From CAYMCO01 sp964388955 (GTDB taxonomy: Bacteria; Chloroflexota; Anaerolineae; Anaerolineales; E44-bin32): DNA of 25,077 nucleotides. Positions within the stretch are counted from its first letter, which is position 1; each line of letters starts with the position of its first letter. The DNA lies in the NCBI GenBank assembly GCA_964388955.1, contig CAYMCO010000049.1, forward strand, positions 1-25,077. The letters run 5' to 3'. Below the pieces are notes generated by a model that saw nothing but the letters and a program-made list of their open reading frames with translations, was not told the origin of the DNA and did no database searches. Below are positions 1 through 7,222 of the stretch, in pieces. A program made the translations under genes and the position numbers.

Positions 1-657
1 GTCAAAGTAACTCTGTCCCAGGACCCACACTTTTCCTTGATCAATCGGGTTCTCTCCCGCGTAGTCCCAGCGCACGAGCAACGGTGCTAGGTAATGTTGG
101 CGAAGCCACACAAGAAATACCCGGACCATGACGAAGACCGGCAGGAATAGGGCCATGCCGCCAATCTGCTTCCCTACAACTGTCCCAAGAGAAATCCCCA
201 GTGAAAGCGCAAATAGCGCGTGGAAGACGATTACAACACCATTTGCATCAAAGGTGGCCCAGGGAGAAATCGCTTCATTGACCGGCTGGTTCCACCAAAG
301 CATCACTCCCCCGATCAATAGGAATACAACAAAGGTAGCTCCTGCAATCAATAGCACCTTGGAAGTAAACCACTGCTCACGCGTGATTCCCTGGGTCCAG
401 GCTAGTCGGTTTGTTCCTTGTTCCAATTCCTGAGACAAGAGAGGAGCGCCCACGAAAAAGCCCAGCAGCAATGGCGAAATATGAATGGCCACAAACGGGA
501 ATGATTCTGCGAAGGACTCGACCCCCAACTGCCCGCTTTGGGAATAGACTCTTCTCAACTCCACACCGGTCAATAGCAGGAATATTGCAAATAGGATCAG
601 CACCGCTCCGGCAACAATAGCTTGTGTGCGATGCTGGCGCCAAGTAACCCAGATCAT
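1..657 (-). CDS. ABC-2 type transporter permease, 3' end beyond the window
   Basis: Reading the minus strand from ATG at 657 gives an open frame that runs off the window edge (219 codons seen). Its ATG overlaps the TGA of the upstream ATPase gene by four bases, so the two are translationally coupled. The protein begins MIWVTWRQHRTQ and has a membrane segment at about residues 12-33. It then has the loop LSQELEQGTNRLAWTQGITR (about residues 80-100), typical of ABC-2 permeases in which an E-E-GT-RLAWTQ motif faces the cytoplasm, followed by further hydrophobic segments. It is the membrane half of an exporter or drug/peptide-sensing ABC system controlled by the adjacent GntR repressor. The substrate cannot be read from sequence. 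Base composition is lower in GC than the rest of the window. Confidence 0.8.
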   Translation of the reverse strand, partial: MIWVTWRQHRTQAIVAGAVLILFAIFLLLTGVELRRVYSQSGQLGVESFAESFPFVAIHISPLLLGFFVGAPLLSQELEQGTNRLAWTQGITREQWFTSKVLLIAGATFVVFLLIGGVMLWWNQPVNEAISPWATFDANGVVIVFHALFALSLGISLGTVVGKQIGGMALFLPVFVMVRVFLVWLRQHYLAPLLVRWDYAGENPIDQGKVWVLGQSYFD

Positions 658-1568
658 GATGTAACCTCCTCGAGGTCGTTCTCGATCCAGAGATGCCCGC
701 TGCTGTCGTCTCTGAGTGAGAGATAGGCCAATATCAATTCATCGAGGGAAACATCTTCTACAAGCTCGCTTGCAAGATGAGTTTCTTGCTGAGGGCCGAC
801 TCTGATCATCAACCGACTGGACCGGTTCGTGTGGATTGCTCTTACCACAGGATAGAGGTGTGCAAAGCGGTCTGCGGATTCAGGCGAACACGTGACCCAG
901 ATGTGCGAGTCAAGCAAGTGTTCCAGATCGTCTGCTAGCATCAATCGGGAGTGGGAAAGCAAGACCATTGAATCACAGATGCGTTCGATGTCTGAAACCT
1001 GGTGAGATGAGACCAGGACGGTTTGTTTATCCCGGGCAACCGAATCCATCAAGGTCTGCATGAACTCGTGCCTGGCCAGTGGATCCAAGCTGGCAAGCGG
1101 TTCGTCCAGAATCAATAGTCTTGGACGCTTTGCCAGGGCAATTGAGAGAGCTACCTGTGCCTGTTGCCCACCGGATAGTCTTCCAGTGGGCCGGTCCAGC
1201 GGGATATTCAGTTGCCTAAGCCGTTCCAGCGCTAGGGTTTCATCCCAGGAGGGATTGAGTTCTCTCCCGAAGCGCAGCATGTCGTTGACTGAAAAAGAGC
1301 GATAAAGCGGGCGATCTTGCCCAACAAAGCCGACATTGCGCAAGACTTGGCCCAATTGCTTTTCGGGTGAGAAGCCAAATATCCTCGCTCTCCCGCAGGA
1401 TGGCAGAAGTAGTCCAACCAGCATGTGCATCAACGTGGTCTTTCCCGCGCCGTTTGGGCCAACTAGGCCAGCAATTCGGCCGGCCGGCAGTGAGAAGCTG
1501 CAGCTCTGTAACGCCCATTGTTTTCCATAGCGTTTTCCCAAGTCAAAGGTTTCTATCGCTTCTGTCAT
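654..1568 (-). CDS. ABC transporter ATP-binding protein (YtrB/YxlF-like)
   Basis: 304-residue ATPase subunit. Visible motifs in order: Walker A GPNGAGKTT (about residues 37-45), the Q-loop region after VGFVGQD, the signature LSGGQQAQ, Walker B LLILDEP with the D-loop SLD, and the switch histidine in SSHQ. A C-terminal extension of about 90 residues follows the nucleotide-binding domain, as is common in ABC-2 exporter ATPases. The start ATG overlaps the stop of the GntR gene (ATGA) and the stop overlaps the start of the permease, giving a tight three-gene operon. It powers the membrane permease downstream. The family and the GntR-YtrA context suggest antibiotic or cell-envelope stress export, but this is inference. 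Confidence 0.92.
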   Translation of the reverse strand: MTEAIETFDLGKRYGKQWALQSCSFSLPAGRIAGLVGPNGAGKTTLMHMLVGLLLPSCGRARIFGFSPEKQLGQVLRNVGFVGQDRPLYRSFSVNDMLRFGRELNPSWDETLALERLRQLNIPLDRPTGRLSGGQQAQVALSIALAKRPRLLILDEPLASLDPLARHEFMQTLMDSVARDKQTVLVSSHQVSDIERICDSMVLLSHSRLMLADDLEHLLDSHIWVTCSPESADRFAHLYPVVRAIHTNRSSRLMIRVGPQQETHLASELVEDVSLDELILAYLSLRDDSSGHLWIENDLEEVTS

Positions 1569-1975
1569 TTTGGAACCTCTTGTTTCATCTCCTGCAAGGC
1601 AAAAAGGAAAAGTGCTTCGATGCTTTCGTCATTCAGCCCCGCTGTTCTGCATCCTTGAATCCAGTCTATCAATTCGAGGCGGAGGGCATCATGGCGGGCG
1701 AGGGTATCATCTGCAAGTGTGCGAACAATGAAAGTTCCCAAGCCGGGACGGGTCTCAACCAGACCTTCGGACTCAAGTTCTCGATATGCTTTGAAGACCG
1801 TGTTGGGATTAATAGGGAGCTTTGATACGACTTCCCGCACAGTCGGTAGTTGATCGCCAATTATCAAGAATCCGAGCCGCAGGGCCCGTTGAACTTGCTG
1901 TACGATCTGCATGTATACAGGCACGCCGGAGTGGCTGTCTAAGCGGAATTCAATCGTTGGTCTATCTTCTTGCAT
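1565..1975 (-). CDS. GntR-family transcriptional regulator, YtrA subfamily
   Basis: 136 residues. The N-terminal winged helix-turn-helix has the GntR pattern (YMQIVQQVQRALRLGFL, then QLPTVREV, then INPNTVFKAYRELESEGLVETRPGLGTFI). The short C-terminal tail without a large effector domain defines the YtrA subfamily, whose members repress their own ABC transporter operons. It is the first gene of the operon and overlaps the ATPase gene by ATGA. A perfect palindrome with overlapping promoter lies just upstream of its ATG at 1975, so autorepression is likely. No strong Shine-Dalgarno sequence is visible before the ATG. Confidence 0.9.
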   Translation of the reverse strand: MQEDRPTIEFRLDSHSGVPVYMQIVQQVQRALRLGFLIIGDQLPTVREVVSKLPINPNTVFKAYRELESEGLVETRPGLGTFIVRTLADDTLARHDALRLELIDWIQGCRTAGLNDESIEALFLFALQEMKQEVPK

Positions 1976-1994
1976 GGTAGGGTCTATTTGATTC

Positions 1995-2018
1995 TGCTAT
2001 ATTGCTAGCAATATAGCA
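1995..2018. promoter_or_regulatory. Perfect 24-bp palindrome, probable GntR operator
   Basis: The half-site TGCTATATTGCT is followed directly by its exact reverse complement. It lies 20 bases upstream of the GntR start codon and covers the -10 box of the likely promoter, which is a repressor arrangement. YtrA-subfamily regulators are known to bind palindromes in their own promoters. The assignment to this protein is inference. Confidence 0.75.
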
Positions 2019-2038
2019 CAATTAGATCCGGTAGACAA
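2010..2038 (-). promoter_or_regulatory. Sigma-70-type promoter of the GntR-ABC operon
   Basis: On the minus strand TTGTCT (2038-2033) and TATATT (2015-2010) are separated by exactly 17 bases, a good match to -35 and -10 boxes. The -10 box lies inside the 24-bp palindrome. Transcription would start near 2003, leaving a leader of about 30 bases before the ATG at 1975. Confidence 0.6.
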
Positions 2039-2292
2039 GATCTTATCCTCCTATAATGGCTTATCGCTTTGCGCCGACGGTCTGAAGAAAATCGACTCGA
2101 CGCCAATCCCGATGTATTGAAGACACGGTGAGTAGCCAAACCGGTCCCAACCTTGATGCAGCATGCCCTCCCCCCACAATCGCCCAGAGACAACAGTTCG
2201 ATTGATGGTAGATGCAACACTAGGTTCACATGACAAGTATGAAGCGAAATCATAGAAGAAGCGCTTGACTCTATGAATGAGAAGGATTCCGT
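2039..2292. other. Intergenic stretch, no gene seen
   Basis: Between the GntR operon promoter (minus) and the CPBP-like gene (plus). Short open frames exist on the minus strand but have no recognisable protein pattern. The change from lower-GC sequence on the left to GC-rich sequence on the right falls roughly here. Confidence 0.4.
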
Positions 2293-2910
2293 ATGCATGA
2301 GCACCCATGGCTGTCGCTTCCGGCTACCATAGCAGCCTCAACGCGCTCCAACTTCTTGGTGGGGGCCTTGATCTTTGGAATCATTGGATTGCCGGGTGAC
2401 TTGCCTGCGGTCAAATTCATCCAGCAAGTGGCATTTCGCCGGCTCGGACGTCTTGTGCTGGTGACCCTTGTCTTGTGCCTGCCGAAGGGAAGGAGGAATT
2501 TGAAGACATACTTGCAGAATATTGGACTCAGCAAGACACGCCCGATCGCCCCGTTCCTGCTGCTGGCGCTGTGCTGCAGCCTGATCCTGGCGCTGTCACA
2601 GGCCACTATATCGCTTGGATATCGGCTTCAAGAGGGCTATCCTGTGAGCTGGGGTCTCATCCGGCAGGTCTTTGATCTCTCCACCCTGTATCCTTCCAAT
2701 TCGTCAGACCTCCTGTTGGCGTTCCCGTCTGCCTTCAAGGATGTTGCCTTTCGGAGCGTCGCCCTGACGACATTCCTGCGGGTGTATTCCGAACGCAAAT
2801 CGATCATCTTCCCGTCACTCGGTTTCAGCATGGGGCACCTCCTCAATCTCACCAGCCGCCGGGGGTTGGGATGGGTGCTGGGCCAACCTCCCCAAGCGCG
2901 GCTGTCTTGA
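2293..2910 (+). CDS. CPBP-family (Abi/CAAX protease-like) membrane protein, degenerate and truncated
   Basis: 205 residues with several hydrophobic segments; ATG preceded by GAAGGA at good spacing. The stretch from about residue 145 (FKDVAFRSV, then ERKSIIFPSL, then FSMGHLLNL) matches the core of CPBP intramembrane proteases. The family's first motif is EExxxR; here the glutamate pair is replaced by KD while the arginine is kept. The second motif (FxxxH) is present. The protein then ends after a short non-hydrophobic tail, lacking the last helices and the third catalytic motif (HxxN/D). It looks like a gene that lost its 3' end by frameshift or deletion and is probably not an active protease. 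Its role is unknown. Confidence 0.5.
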   Translation: MHEHPWLSLPATIAASTRSNFLVGALIFGIIGLPGDLPAVKFIQQVAFRRLGRLVLVTLVLCLPKGRRNLKTYLQNIGLSKTRPIAPFLLLALCCSLILALSQATISLGYRLQEGYPVSWGLIRQVFDLSTLYPSNSSDLLLAFPSAFKDVAFRSVALTTFLRVYSERKSIIFPSLGFSMGHLLNLTSRRGLGWVLGQPPQARLS

Positions 2911-3113
2911 ATGACCTGAAAAGCTGCGTCTTGCCTGCCAAACTCCCGATATGACATCTCTCATGGGCCAAATGGCGCTAGCAAATCGCTCTCCAGATTG
3001 TTATGGTGTATGGGAATATGCGCGCCTCGGCGTGGGATGAAGATCCATATTCATCTGCCGAGCGCGTTCTGGTGTGGATCAACTGCTTGGGCGGGGGAGG
3101 GCAAGGTTTGACT

Positions 3114-3704
3114 ATGAAGACACGCACGTTGTCCGGCAAGAAGATACGGGCGCGGCGAGAGCGGCGGGCCAGGCGCAAACGACTGGCGGCGATCATGGTG
3201 GCGCTGGCAGGCGTGATCCTGCTCATCGCCGCCGGTTGGGGCTGGTGGAGCGGCCGGCAGACTGCCGCCGCGGCGATGGATTATGGTCCCGCCGACGTGA
3301 GCTATGATCAGCCCTACCACGCGGTGCATGAGATGGGCGCGGGGCCGCCCATACCCTTCCTGCCGCAAGATGGTCCTCAACCGGAGATCGGAATCGGCGA
3401 CGACTTCTACAACTTCGGCAGCATCGGCCCCACTGAGGTCGTGACCCGGGACTTTGTGATCGCCAATATGGGCGATGCTCCCCTGACCATCAGCCGCGCT
3501 TATACCACCTGCGGCTGCACCACGGCGGACTTCACCTCGTCGGTGATCCCACCGGGGAAGGTGTCGATCGTGACCGTCACGCTCGATGCCGGTGTGCACG
3601 ACGTGCGCGGCCAGACGGTTCGCCGCGGCGTGATCATCGAGAACAACGACCCCTCGAGATCAAACGTCGAGATTTGGGTCCAGGCGAGCGTGCGAACACA
3701 GTAG
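3114..3704 (+). CDS. DUF1573 domain protein, membrane anchored
   Basis: 196 residues from the ATG at 3114. This start is chosen because the preceding in-frame codons look non-coding and a G-rich GGGGGAGGG lies upstream. A very basic N-terminus (KKIRARRERRARRKR) precedes one hydrophobic segment, so the protein should be anchored with its bulk outside the cytoplasm. From about residue 95 it has the DUF1573 Ig-like fold pattern: NFGSIGPTE, then DFVIANMGDAPLTI, then TTCGCTT (C133, C135), then the IPPG turn. The CGC pair is characteristic of the family and could bind a metal or undergo redox chemistry; the function is not established. A second DUF1573 protein lies at 4189. Confidence 0.82.
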   Translation: MKTRTLSGKKIRARRERRARRKRLAAIMVALAGVILLIAAGWGWWSGRQTAAAAMDYGPADVSYDQPYHAVHEMGAGPPIPFLPQDGPQPEIGIGDDFYNFGSIGPTEVVTRDFVIANMGDAPLTISRAYTTCGCTTADFTSSVIPPGKVSIVTVTLDAGVHDVRGQTVRRGVIIENNDPSRSNVEIWVQASVRTQ

Positions 3705-3721
3705 AGGAGTCGGCTGGACGC

Positions 3722-4171
3722 ATGGCAGAGATCGGTCTGGGCGAAGCGAAGGGAGTGGGCAAGACCAGGTCGTGGCCCCAACTTTTGGCCTTCGGATTTG
3801 TTCTGGCCTTGGAGGCTGAGATCCGAGTCGCGGACGTCCAATCCCTTGATCTCCCTGTGAACAGCTTCGACGCTGCGGTCGCCACCTTCGTGTTCTGCTC
3901 CGTTCCGGATCCCGTGCTGGGCCTGGAAGAGCTCGCCCGGGTCGTCCGGCCCGGCGGGGCGGTGCTGCTCGTGGAGCACGTGCATGCAGAGCACCCCCTC
4001 CTCGGGAGGACAATGGATCTCTTCAACCCCATTTTCGTGCGCGTGGTGGGGGCCAACATCAACCGTGACACGGTGGGCAATGTGGCTCGGTCCGGACTGA
4101 GGGCAGTAAGGGCCGAGGGGCTTGGCATGGGCGGCATATTTAAGATCATCAGGGCATGGGTCGCAGAATGA
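3722..4171 (+). pseudogene. Class I SAM-dependent methyltransferase remnant (UbiE-like C-terminal half)
   Basis: From about 3821 the frame reads like the second half of a UbiE/Methyltransf_11 enzyme: VADVQSLDLPVNSFDAAVAT (motif II region), FCSVPDPVLGLEEL, RVVRPGGAVLLVEHV (motif III), then GANINRDTV and GMGGIFK. The first half, which should carry the SAM-binding motif I (E/D-x-G-x-G-x-G) and the acidic motif after it, is almost absent. The residues before 3821 (EIGLGEAKGVGKT) give at best a scrambled vestige. Most of the Rossmann fold N-terminus has been deleted, so the product should not bind SAM. It sits between two DUF1573 genes. Confidence 0.65.
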
Positions 4172-4188
4172 AGTGGAGAGGGTGAATA

Positions 4189-4596
4189 TTGAGAACCATT
4201 AGGGCTGGTGTCATGCTCGCAACGCTTACCTTGACCTTCCTGGCCGCATGTGCGGGAGGCGCTCCGGATATCACATTGGGGCGGGATCAGGAGGACCTGG
4301 GTGAAGTGGTGAACGGTGTGATCCGAAGGATCGAAATCCCGGTGCGGAACGAGGGGGACGGCGCACTTATCATCGAAGCGGTGTCGACCTCCTGCGGCTG
4401 CACATCTGCCGAGGTCGATCCCACGACGATCGAGCCCGGCGAAGCCGGCACGCTGCGCATCACGTACGACTCGGGCGCCCATGGCCCTGAGGCCAACGGG
4501 TCAGTGCTGCGTCAGATCTTTATCGCCTCGAACGATCCGGATCAACCGGAGACGGTGTTCGAGTTCGTGGCGATGGTGGTTCCGGCGGACTCATGA
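4189..4596 (+). CDS. DUF1573 lipoprotein
   Basis: 135 residues from a TTG start that has GGAGAGGG at ideal spacing; an in-frame ATG at 4213 would leave too short a signal peptide. Residues 1-21 form a lipoprotein signal peptide with lipobox LAAC (C21), so the mature protein is lipid-anchored outside the membrane. The rest is one DUF1573 domain: DLGEVVNGVI, IPVRNEGDGALII, TSCGCTSAEV (C69, C71), IEPGEAGTLRITYDSG, and a final strand with SNDPDQPE. It is a paralogue of the protein at 3114 and overlaps the cytochrome gene downstream by four bases (ATGA), suggesting a joint role in the extracytoplasmic space. No biochemical function is established for the family. Confidence 0.87.
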   Translation: MRTIRAGVMLATLTLTFLAACAGGAPDITLGRDQEDLGEVVNGVIRRIEIPVRNEGDGALIIEAVSTSCGCTSAEVDPTTIEPGEAGTLRITYDSGAHGPEANGSVLRQIFIASNDPDQPETVFEFVAMVVPADS

Positions 4597-5108
4597 AGAA
4601 GGGGGAAGCCCAATACTCCAGCGTCCTGATTGGCCTGGGGCTCGTGCTGGCGCTCTCGGCTTGCGGTTCCCTCCCCCGTTCTTTGGCGACAGGTTGGCTC
4701 CCGGTCGGAGGCTTTGAGTCCAACGGAGAGCGCATCTACTTCACCGGGACCTCAGATCGCGGGGATCGGATCCGGCCAAGTGGAGGGCCCTACTTCGGTG
4801 GGATGATGACGGGGCCGCTCACCTGCGCCTCCTGTCATGGTTCAGGCGGAACCGGTGGCGAGCACTATATGCATATGCGGCTAATGGATGCGCCCGACAT
4901 CCGCTGGAGCACTTTGGCGAGCGGTGAGCACGGCGATCATGAGGAGCACGGGGAGGGGGAGACGCCCTACGATGAGCCATCATTCAACCGGACTGTGCGG
5001 GAGGGCGTGACCCCGGGGGGCGAGACTCTCTCGGGCGAGATGCCCCGATGGGAGATGAGCGATGCGGACCTTGAGGATTTGATCGGTTTCCTGAAGATCC
5101 TGCCTTGA
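4593..5108 (+). CDS. Monoheme c-type cytochrome, lipoprotein
   Basis: 171 residues with a lipoprotein signal peptide ending in LSAC (C24). The single heme motif CASCH lies at residues 78-82. A C-terminal pattern typical of class I cytochromes follows: the candidate axial methionine in GEMPRWEM, then a final helix DADLEDLIGFLKIL. Between them is an acidic, His-rich loop (GEHGDHEEHGEGE) that could bind metal. The protein should be an electron carrier outside the cytoplasmic membrane. Its start overlaps the stop of the DUF1573 lipoprotein, so the two are coupled. Confidence 0.88.
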   Translation: MKKGEAQYSSVLIGLGLVLALSACGSLPRSLATGWLPVGGFESNGERIYFTGTSDRGDRIRPSGGPYFGGMMTGPLTCASCHGSGGTGGEHYMHMRLMDAPDIRWSTLASGEHGDHEEHGEGETPYDEPSFNRTVREGVTPGGETLSGEMPRWEMSDADLEDLIGFLKILP

Positions 5109-5133
5109 ACGGGCCGATGGGGAGACTGCGGCC

Positions 5134-5325
5134 TTGTGGATCCATGAAAGCGTGGCGACGGCTCTCTCCAGGCTGCGCGCCATGGGCATATTCCCCGGCG
5201 CGAGCTTGGAGCTTGAACGTCGGGAACCCTCCTTCGTCTACCGTTCAGGCTACAGCGAATTTGCCATCGATGTAGAGCTGGCTCACCTGGAGCTGGTGAG
5301 AACAGAGAGGGGAGGGGAGATCTGA
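5134..5325 (+). CDS. FeoA-like (SH3-fold) domain protein
   Basis: 63 residues from TTG at 5134. The core RLRAMGIFPGASLELERREPSF, cut here, followed by YRSGYSEFAIDVELA, matches the FeoA/DtxR C-terminal SH3-like domain. Reading upstream in the same frame to 5095 gives more family-like sequence (LERADGETAALW), but no ATG, GTG or TTG lies there before a stop at 5092. The native start may have been lost, or TTG may truly be used (GGGGAG lies about ten bases before it). It overlaps the Fur-like gene by TGATG. FeoA domains act in iron transport regulation; pairing with Fur suggests metal-dependent control, which is inference. Confidence 0.6.
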   Translation: MWIHESVATALSRLRAMGIFPGASLELERREPSFVYRSGYSEFAIDVELAHLELVRTERGGEI

Positions 5326-5639
5326 TGTCTGGAGGAATCAATAGGCTGCAAGACAAGCTCAGGAGGGCCGGGCTGCGGGTCACCAAAGAGCGGCTGCAGA
5401 TTCTGGAGATCCTCTCTCAGGGTGGGGGCCGTCTCTCTGCGGATGCGATTTACGCCAGAGCCCGCTCGCGTGATGCCGCGGTGAGTCTGGCGACGATCTA
5501 TCGGACCCTGAACCCTCTCAAGGAAGCTGAAATCGTCCGTCCGCAATATCCGGGGCGGTGTCATGAGAAAGACCACTATGAACGCGCAGGTGAAGCTGAC
5601 CATTTCCATTTCACCTGTCATAAATGCGAAGCGGTGTAG
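5325..5639 (+). CDS. Fur-family metalloregulator, truncated by an in-frame amber codon
   Basis: 104 residues with good Shine-Dalgarno GGGGAG. The winged-helix domain is complete (LRRAGLRVTKERLQILEIL, then ADAIYARARS, then VSLATIYRTLNPLKEAEIV). The dimerisation domain starts with HFHFTCHKC, carrying the first CxxC. The frame then meets TAG at 5637-5639. Beyond it the same frame continues in perfect family style to 5810: EFRTDLLERLQRELHSTRGW, then HVEDLCMCLEGMCSALC. So the ancestral gene covered about 5325-5810 and a single nonsense codon now removes most of the dimerisation domain and the second cysteine pair. The product is probably non-functional unless the codon is read through. Confidence 0.78.
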   Translation: MSGGINRLQDKLRRAGLRVTKERLQILEILSQGGGRLSADAIYARARSRDAAVSLATIYRTLNPLKEAEIVRPQYPGRCHEKDHYERAGEADHFHFTCHKCEAV

Positions 5640-5746
5640 GAGTTTCGGACCGATTTACTGGAACGTCTGCAGCGCGAACTGCACTCGACCCGGGGCTGGC
5701 ATGTGGAGGACTTGTGCATGTGCCTGGAAGGAATGTGCAGCGCGCT

Positions 5747-5980
5747 GTGCAAGCCGGAGACCATCGGGCGCTGGCAGCGGTCGTCTTTGTGGCCGCCCTC
5801 TGGGTATTGATCGGGCTGTTGTGGACTTTGATTTCCTTCTGGATGGATCCCGGCATGTGGTTGGCTCACACACTGGAAGTTCTCGCAGATGCCACGATTT
5901 ACGTGGGGGTATTGGTTGCACTCTTTGCTGCCCGTGAGCCAATTAAGGCCGCCAAAGAGCGCGAATTGGCACCTCTATAG
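5747..5980 (+). CDS. Small two-helix membrane protein, unknown
   Basis: About 77 residues from GTG at 5747; GTG at 5735 is also possible, and GGAAGGA at 5726-5732 fits neither perfectly. There are two hydrophobic segments, ALAAVVFVAALWVLIGLLW and VLADATIYVGVLVALFAA, then a charged tail (KAAKERE). It starts inside the downstream part of the interrupted Fur frame, so the fur 3' end and this gene overlap. No family recognised. Confidence 0.45.
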   Translation: MQAGDHRALAAVVFVAALWVLIGLLWTLISFWMDPGMWLAHTLEVLADATIYVGVLVALFAAREPIKAAKERELAPL

Positions 5981-6361
5981 GGGTGGGGCGCGCCAGTCAC
6001 AATCGAGCAATCGTGCCGACCCACAATTCAGCACCTGGAGGGGTGCCCGAATCGCCGCCCAGGGTGTTCAGGCGAAGCCGCGATGGCTTTAGGGAGTTTC
6101 CGGAAGCCCCTCTTGAAGTCGTTGATCGAATAGCGGCACCACGCCAGCCTCCGACCAGCGCGGGACTTCTCCGCATTTCTGCGGTGACCGGCCGGAACGT
6201 GGGCCGAATCGCCTATGGGGTGACGCGCCAGGCGCGCCTTATCCAGAACACGCTGTCATCCTAAGATAGAAATGGCCTCCCCTCGGGGAGGGGTGCGATA
6301 CGAATGCAACGACAGGTGTGCGCCGGGGGCGGCCATAGTCGGAAAGGAGTGAGTGCAGGCC
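5981..6361 (+). other. Intergenic stretch without a convincing gene
   Basis: An open frame exists at 5983-6264 but is rich in Arg/Pro and has no domain-like pattern. The only structure seen is a GC hairpin at 6276-6291 (CCTCCCC, two-base loop, GGGGAGG). It has no T-run, so a terminator role is uncertain. Confidence 0.35.
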
Positions 6362-6727
6362 ATGTGGTGCCATGTGCTGCTGGGGATGCCGCTGTTCGGG
6401 CTGGTGCTCTTTGTCATGTTCCCTTTCTGGATGGCTCTGCCACTGTATGTTCTCCTGACGCTGGGGTCGCTGGCGCTGTACCGGATCATCTGGCGAAGTA
6501 TGGAGCGCAAACCTGCCACCGGGGTGGAGGCCCTGCTCGACTCGATTGGCCGGGCCGCGACCGACATCAGCCCCAAAGGCTGGGTGAAGTGGCGTGGTGA
6601 GACCTGGAGAGCGGTTTCCTCCCGGCAGATCTGCGAGGGGGACCCGGTGCGGATTCTGGCGTATGAAGATCTGTGTGTCCTTGTTGAGCCGGAGGTGGAG
6701 AATGAGGGCCGGCGGTCCGTTGCCTGA
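6362..6727 (+). CDS. NfeD-like membrane protein with OB-fold domain
   Basis: 121 residues from ATG at 6362; GTG at 6353 is an alternative, with AAGGAG at 6344-6349 between the two options in spacing. Two hydrophobic segments (residues about 5-25 and 27-45) precede a soluble domain beginning ALLDSIGRAATDISPKG, then VKWRGETWRAVS, then GDPVRILAYEDLCVLVEP. This matches the C-terminal OB-fold of NfeD-type proteins, where a small beta-barrel follows membrane helices. Such proteins accompany membrane proteases or SPFH proteins; none is adjacent here. It precedes the CsoR-copA pair on the same strand. Confidence 0.72.
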   Translation: MWCHVLLGMPLFGLVLFVMFPFWMALPLYVLLTLGSLALYRIIWRSMERKPATGVEALLDSIGRAATDISPKGWVKWRGETWRAVSSRQICEGDPVRILAYEDLCVLVEPEVENEGRRSVA

Positions 6728-6865
6728 AGAGATTGCCAGCGGCTATCCGCTGCTCGGGGATTATTCCCCCGCGGCGGGACGGCTGAGGTGAGATCCCTAC
6801 CGTGTATATTGCCTGACATCGCGTAAGCAAGGATCAGGTTTGCAGCGCGATCGGGAGGTCCTGGG

Positions 6866-7222
6866 ATGGTGGGGATGGCGAGGGTCGGGATGGATGGCTT
6901 GATGGTTGGGCCAACTGAGGATGCTCAGATGCGAAAAGGGCCTAAGGCCGAGATTCTGCGCCGGCTGAAATGCGTGGAAGGGCATACCCGGGCGGTGGGG
7001 CGGATGCTGAGCGAAGGATCCGACAGCATGGCCGTGCTCCGGCAGGTGAAGGCCTTGCAGGGCGCGCTGCGGAAAATCGCTATGCTCATCGCCCAGGAGC
7101 ATTTGATGGCCTTGATGGATTCGTTTCCAGGAGATCATGACATCAGCCCTCGGGAGCGGGACCTGGCGGAGATCACCGGCATATTGACGGCCTCCACCGG
7201 TGGCGTGGAGGGGACGGACTGA
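6866..7222 (+). CDS. CsoR/RcnR/FrmR (DUF156) family regulator lacking copper-ligand cysteines
   Basis: 118 residues; GGGAGG seven bases before the ATG supports this start. The three-helix DUF156 fold is clear: AEILRRLKCVEGHTRAVGRM, then VLRQVKALQGALRKIAMLI, then AQEHLMALMD. In copper-sensing CsoR the metal is bound by Cys-His-Cys (Mtb C36, H61, C65). Aligning by fixed spacing, the first Cys is S54 here, the His is kept (H79) and the second Cys is L83. The only cysteine, C36, is in the first helix at a different place. It lies 78 bases upstream of copA and would normally be its copper-responsive repressor, but the ligand set argues for another signal or an uninducible repressor. Confidence 0.87.
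   Translation: MVGMARVGMDGLMVGPTEDAQMRKGPKAEILRRLKCVEGHTRAVGRMLSEGSDSMAVLRQVKALQGALRKIAMLIAQEHLMALMDSFPGDHDISPRERDLAEITGILTASTGGVEGTD

Noticed and set aside
5983..6264. A 93-codon plus-strand frame in the gap before the NfeD-like gene
   Set aside because: No ribosome site, Arg/Pro-rich and no recognisable segment; kept only as an intergenic note.
6276..6291. GC hairpin as a terminator
   Set aside because: Seven-base stem with a two-base centre and no T-run; too weak to list separately.
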